From assembly GCF_007989605.1 (NCBI RefSeq), contig NZ_BJUL01000001.1, positions 310,001-374,000 of the forward strand: 64,000 nucleotides of DNA, read 5' to 3'. Numbering within the stretch: the first letter of the stretch is position 1; every line of letters starts with the position of its first letter. The stretch comes from Vreelandella venusta (lineage in GTDB: Bacteria > Pseudomonadota > Gammaproteobacteria > Pseudomonadales > Halomonadaceae). The translations under genes were made by a program, and so were the position numbers. Of this stretch, positions 62,955-64,000 are shown in pieces. The notes beneath the pieces were generated by a model that was not told the origin of the DNA, did no database searches, and saw only the letters and a list, made by a program, of their open reading frames with translations.

Positions 62955-63758
62955 ATGACAATAAATAGCGATAAGGCGACAATGTCGCCACCCAGTGATA
63001 TAGCGTTTGTCCTCGATCCTAGTCGCCCTGTATTGACTCGCGCTCGCAGTATGCAGGCTGAAACCGGGGTATTGCCGCACGCTCACCCACGCGGGCAATT
63101 GCTATGGGCTAAACACGGCGTGCTGCGTGTTACCAGTGAACAAGCGGTGTGGGTTGTACCCTCTACTCACGGCGTGTGGATACCCAGTGACTGTCTCCAC
63201 CAAGTGAGTTGTGAAACGCTGGTGGAAACCCGCAACCTCTACATTGATCCTACTTGTAGGGCACGTGATCAGGACACCCAGGTGGTGATGGTGGCGATGA
63301 GCACGTTGATGCGCGAGATTGTGCTAAGGCTAAACGATTCCCTAAAGTGTCGCGACGGCGATGCCAGCACGACGCGCCTAGGTCTAGCCGCTATTGATGA
63401 GCTAAATAGTCTACCCGCTGAGAATTTGTCGCTACCTGCTGGGGCTGACCCGCGGTTGCGACGTATCATCAGCCACATGGTCAACCATCCGGATAATCGC
63501 CACACATTAGCTGAGCTGGCGGGCCTTGCCGGGGCGAGTGTACGAACGCTAGAAAGACTATTTAAGTCCGACACCGGGCTGACCTTTCGCCAATGGCGTA
63601 CCCGCTTCAAGTTGATGAACGCGCTTGAAGCCCTGGATAGAGGCGAAAGCTCAACCGCAGTGGCCTATACGGTAGGCTATAAAAGCGTCAGCAGTTTTGT
63701 GGCTGCCTTCAAAACGGAGTTTGGCTATACACCTCAAGTCCGCGCCCGCTGCCAATAA
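62955..63758 (+). CDS. AraC-family regulator with N-terminal cupin domain
   Basis: 267 residues. Cupin sensor (about 20-110: PHAHPRGQLLWAKHGVLRVTSEQAVWVVPSTHGVWIPSDCLHQV) and AraC helix-turn-helix (about 165-265: HTLAELAGLAGASVRTLERLFKSDTGLTFRQWRTRFKLMNALEAL, VAYTVGYKSVSSFVAAFKTEFGYTP). GAGGG before the ATG at 62955. Its position opposite the SLC13 permease suggests it controls that gene. The effector is unknown; similar AraC proteins are often activated by small aromatic or sugar ligands. Confidence 0.87.
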   Translation: MTINSDKATMSPPSDIAFVLDPSRPVLTRARSMQAETGVLPHAHPRGQLLWAKHGVLRVTSEQAVWVVPSTHGVWIPSDCLHQVSCETLVETRNLYIDPTCRARDQDTQVVMVAMSTLMREIVLRLNDSLKCRDGDASTTRLGLAAIDELNSLPAENLSLPAGADPRLRRIISHMVNHPDNRHTLAELAGLAGASVRTLERLFKSDTGLTFRQWRTRFKLMNALEALDRGESSTAVAYTVGYKSVSSFVAAFKTEFGYTPQVRARCQ

Positions 63759-63782
63759 TGCGGCGATTAGGCGTTAGTTGAC

Positions 63783-64000
63783 TCATGCATTAACCCCTTT
63801 CATGCCTTCCGGCGTGTAGCGCTCACCGATGATCGGAATGCGAGCGGTGGCTGCTTCTAACTGGCGTTGTTCATTCAGGGTCAGAGTGATAGCCGTTGCA
63901 GCTGCATTCTCTTCAAGATAACGCAGCCGCTTAGTTCCTGGAATTGGCACGATATTGGGGCCTTTAGACAGTAGCCAGGCGAGCGAAAGCTGTGCGGGTG
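63783..64000 (-). CDS. aldo/keto reductase (C-terminal part; truncated by the window edge)
   Basis: About 71 codons of the minus strand reach the right edge with an open frame: AQLSLAWLLSKGPNIVPIPGTKRLRYLEENAAA, then ERYTPEGMKGVNA and a stop TGA at 63783-63785. This is the end of an aldo/keto reductase (the LAWLLxKG..IVPIPGTKR block is the cofactor-binding loop that holds NADP phosphate with K and R). Convergent with the AraC gene. Confidence 0.85.
   Translation of the reverse strand, partial: PAQLSLAWLLSKGPNIVPIPGTKRLRYLEENAAATAITLTLNEQRQLEAATARIPIIGERYTPEGMKGVNA

Noticed and set aside
62829-63098. 89-residue minus-strand frame across the SLC13/AraC promoter
   Set aside because: It overlaps both divergent genes and shows no family pattern.

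Overview
The window looks like chromosomal DNA of a moderately halophilic gammaproteobacterium, most likely a Halomonas or close relative. This rests on recognising protein families (FabV-type enoyl reductase, a Pseudomonas-like arginine succinyltransferase operon with two AstA subunits, a TRAP transporter, DUF3581, DUF1289, ArfB, the QmcA/NfeD pair), not on any database search. About 70 genes are packed on both strands with short gaps. I saw no rRNA, no convincing tRNA, no CRISPR array, no insertion sequence and no phage genes, so this is mostly ordinary core plus adaptive chromosome.

Layout. 1-2160: end of an unknown gene, a small DUF7079-like gene, fabV, and a small membrane protein closed by a strong terminator. 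2284-9773: arginine catabolism by the AST pathway (argR-type AraC regulator, astC, the two astA subunits, astD, astB), with a ten-unit minisatellite between astA2 and astD and no astE. 9937-22746: a run of small regulator/enzyme modules (MarR with NmrA-like reductase and EamA exporter; LysR with old yellow enzyme and a medium-chain dehydrogenase; PhzF with LysR; LysR with an NQO-like quinone reductase and a glutathione transferase remnant), then bluB. An AT-richer pair (Nudix, methyltransferase) lies inside this run. 22777-33013: membrane and housekeeping genes (DUF1294, DUF2252, a membrane diguanylate cyclase, QmcA/NfeD, a TRIC-like channel, a large AsmA/YdbH-like protein, DUF3581). 33141-37740: DctPQM TRAP transporter, then mmsA behind a promoter palindrome. 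38648-44872: AhpD-like protein, a TPP riboswitch controlling a sodium:solute symporter, CorA, NnrU, a dehydrogenase and a proline-racemase-family enzyme with an unusual active site. 44869-53457: many small genes (DUF1289, ArfB, flavin reductase, DJ-1, ribbon-helix-helix, DUF1499, DUF3820, LysR/VOC, methyltransferase, NfsA). 53489-58932: a compact minus-strand operon of a phosphate-binding-like periplasmic protein, a porin, a GGDEF-EAL sensor and an N-acyl-amino-acid-synthase-like acyltransferase. 59372-64000: GlpQ behind a 22-bp palindrome, an adenylate-kinase-like ATPase, a repeat-rich gap, an SLC13-type permease with divergent AraC regulator, and the end of an aldo/keto reductase.

The parts that best deserve follow-up are the 53489-58932 operon (a possible link between c-di-GMP turnover, envelope sensing and a long-chain acyl product), the recurrent 13-16 bp tandem repeats at gene borders, the TPP-riboswitch-controlled symporter, the Ser/Thr variant of the proline racemase family, and several clean palindromic operators (MarR pair, mmsA promoter, glpQ).

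Start codons were moved from the longest possible reading frame wherever a Shine-Dalgarno sequence or family alignment pointed to an internal start; these choices are stated per gene. All functional calls come from reading motifs by eye and from memory of the families.
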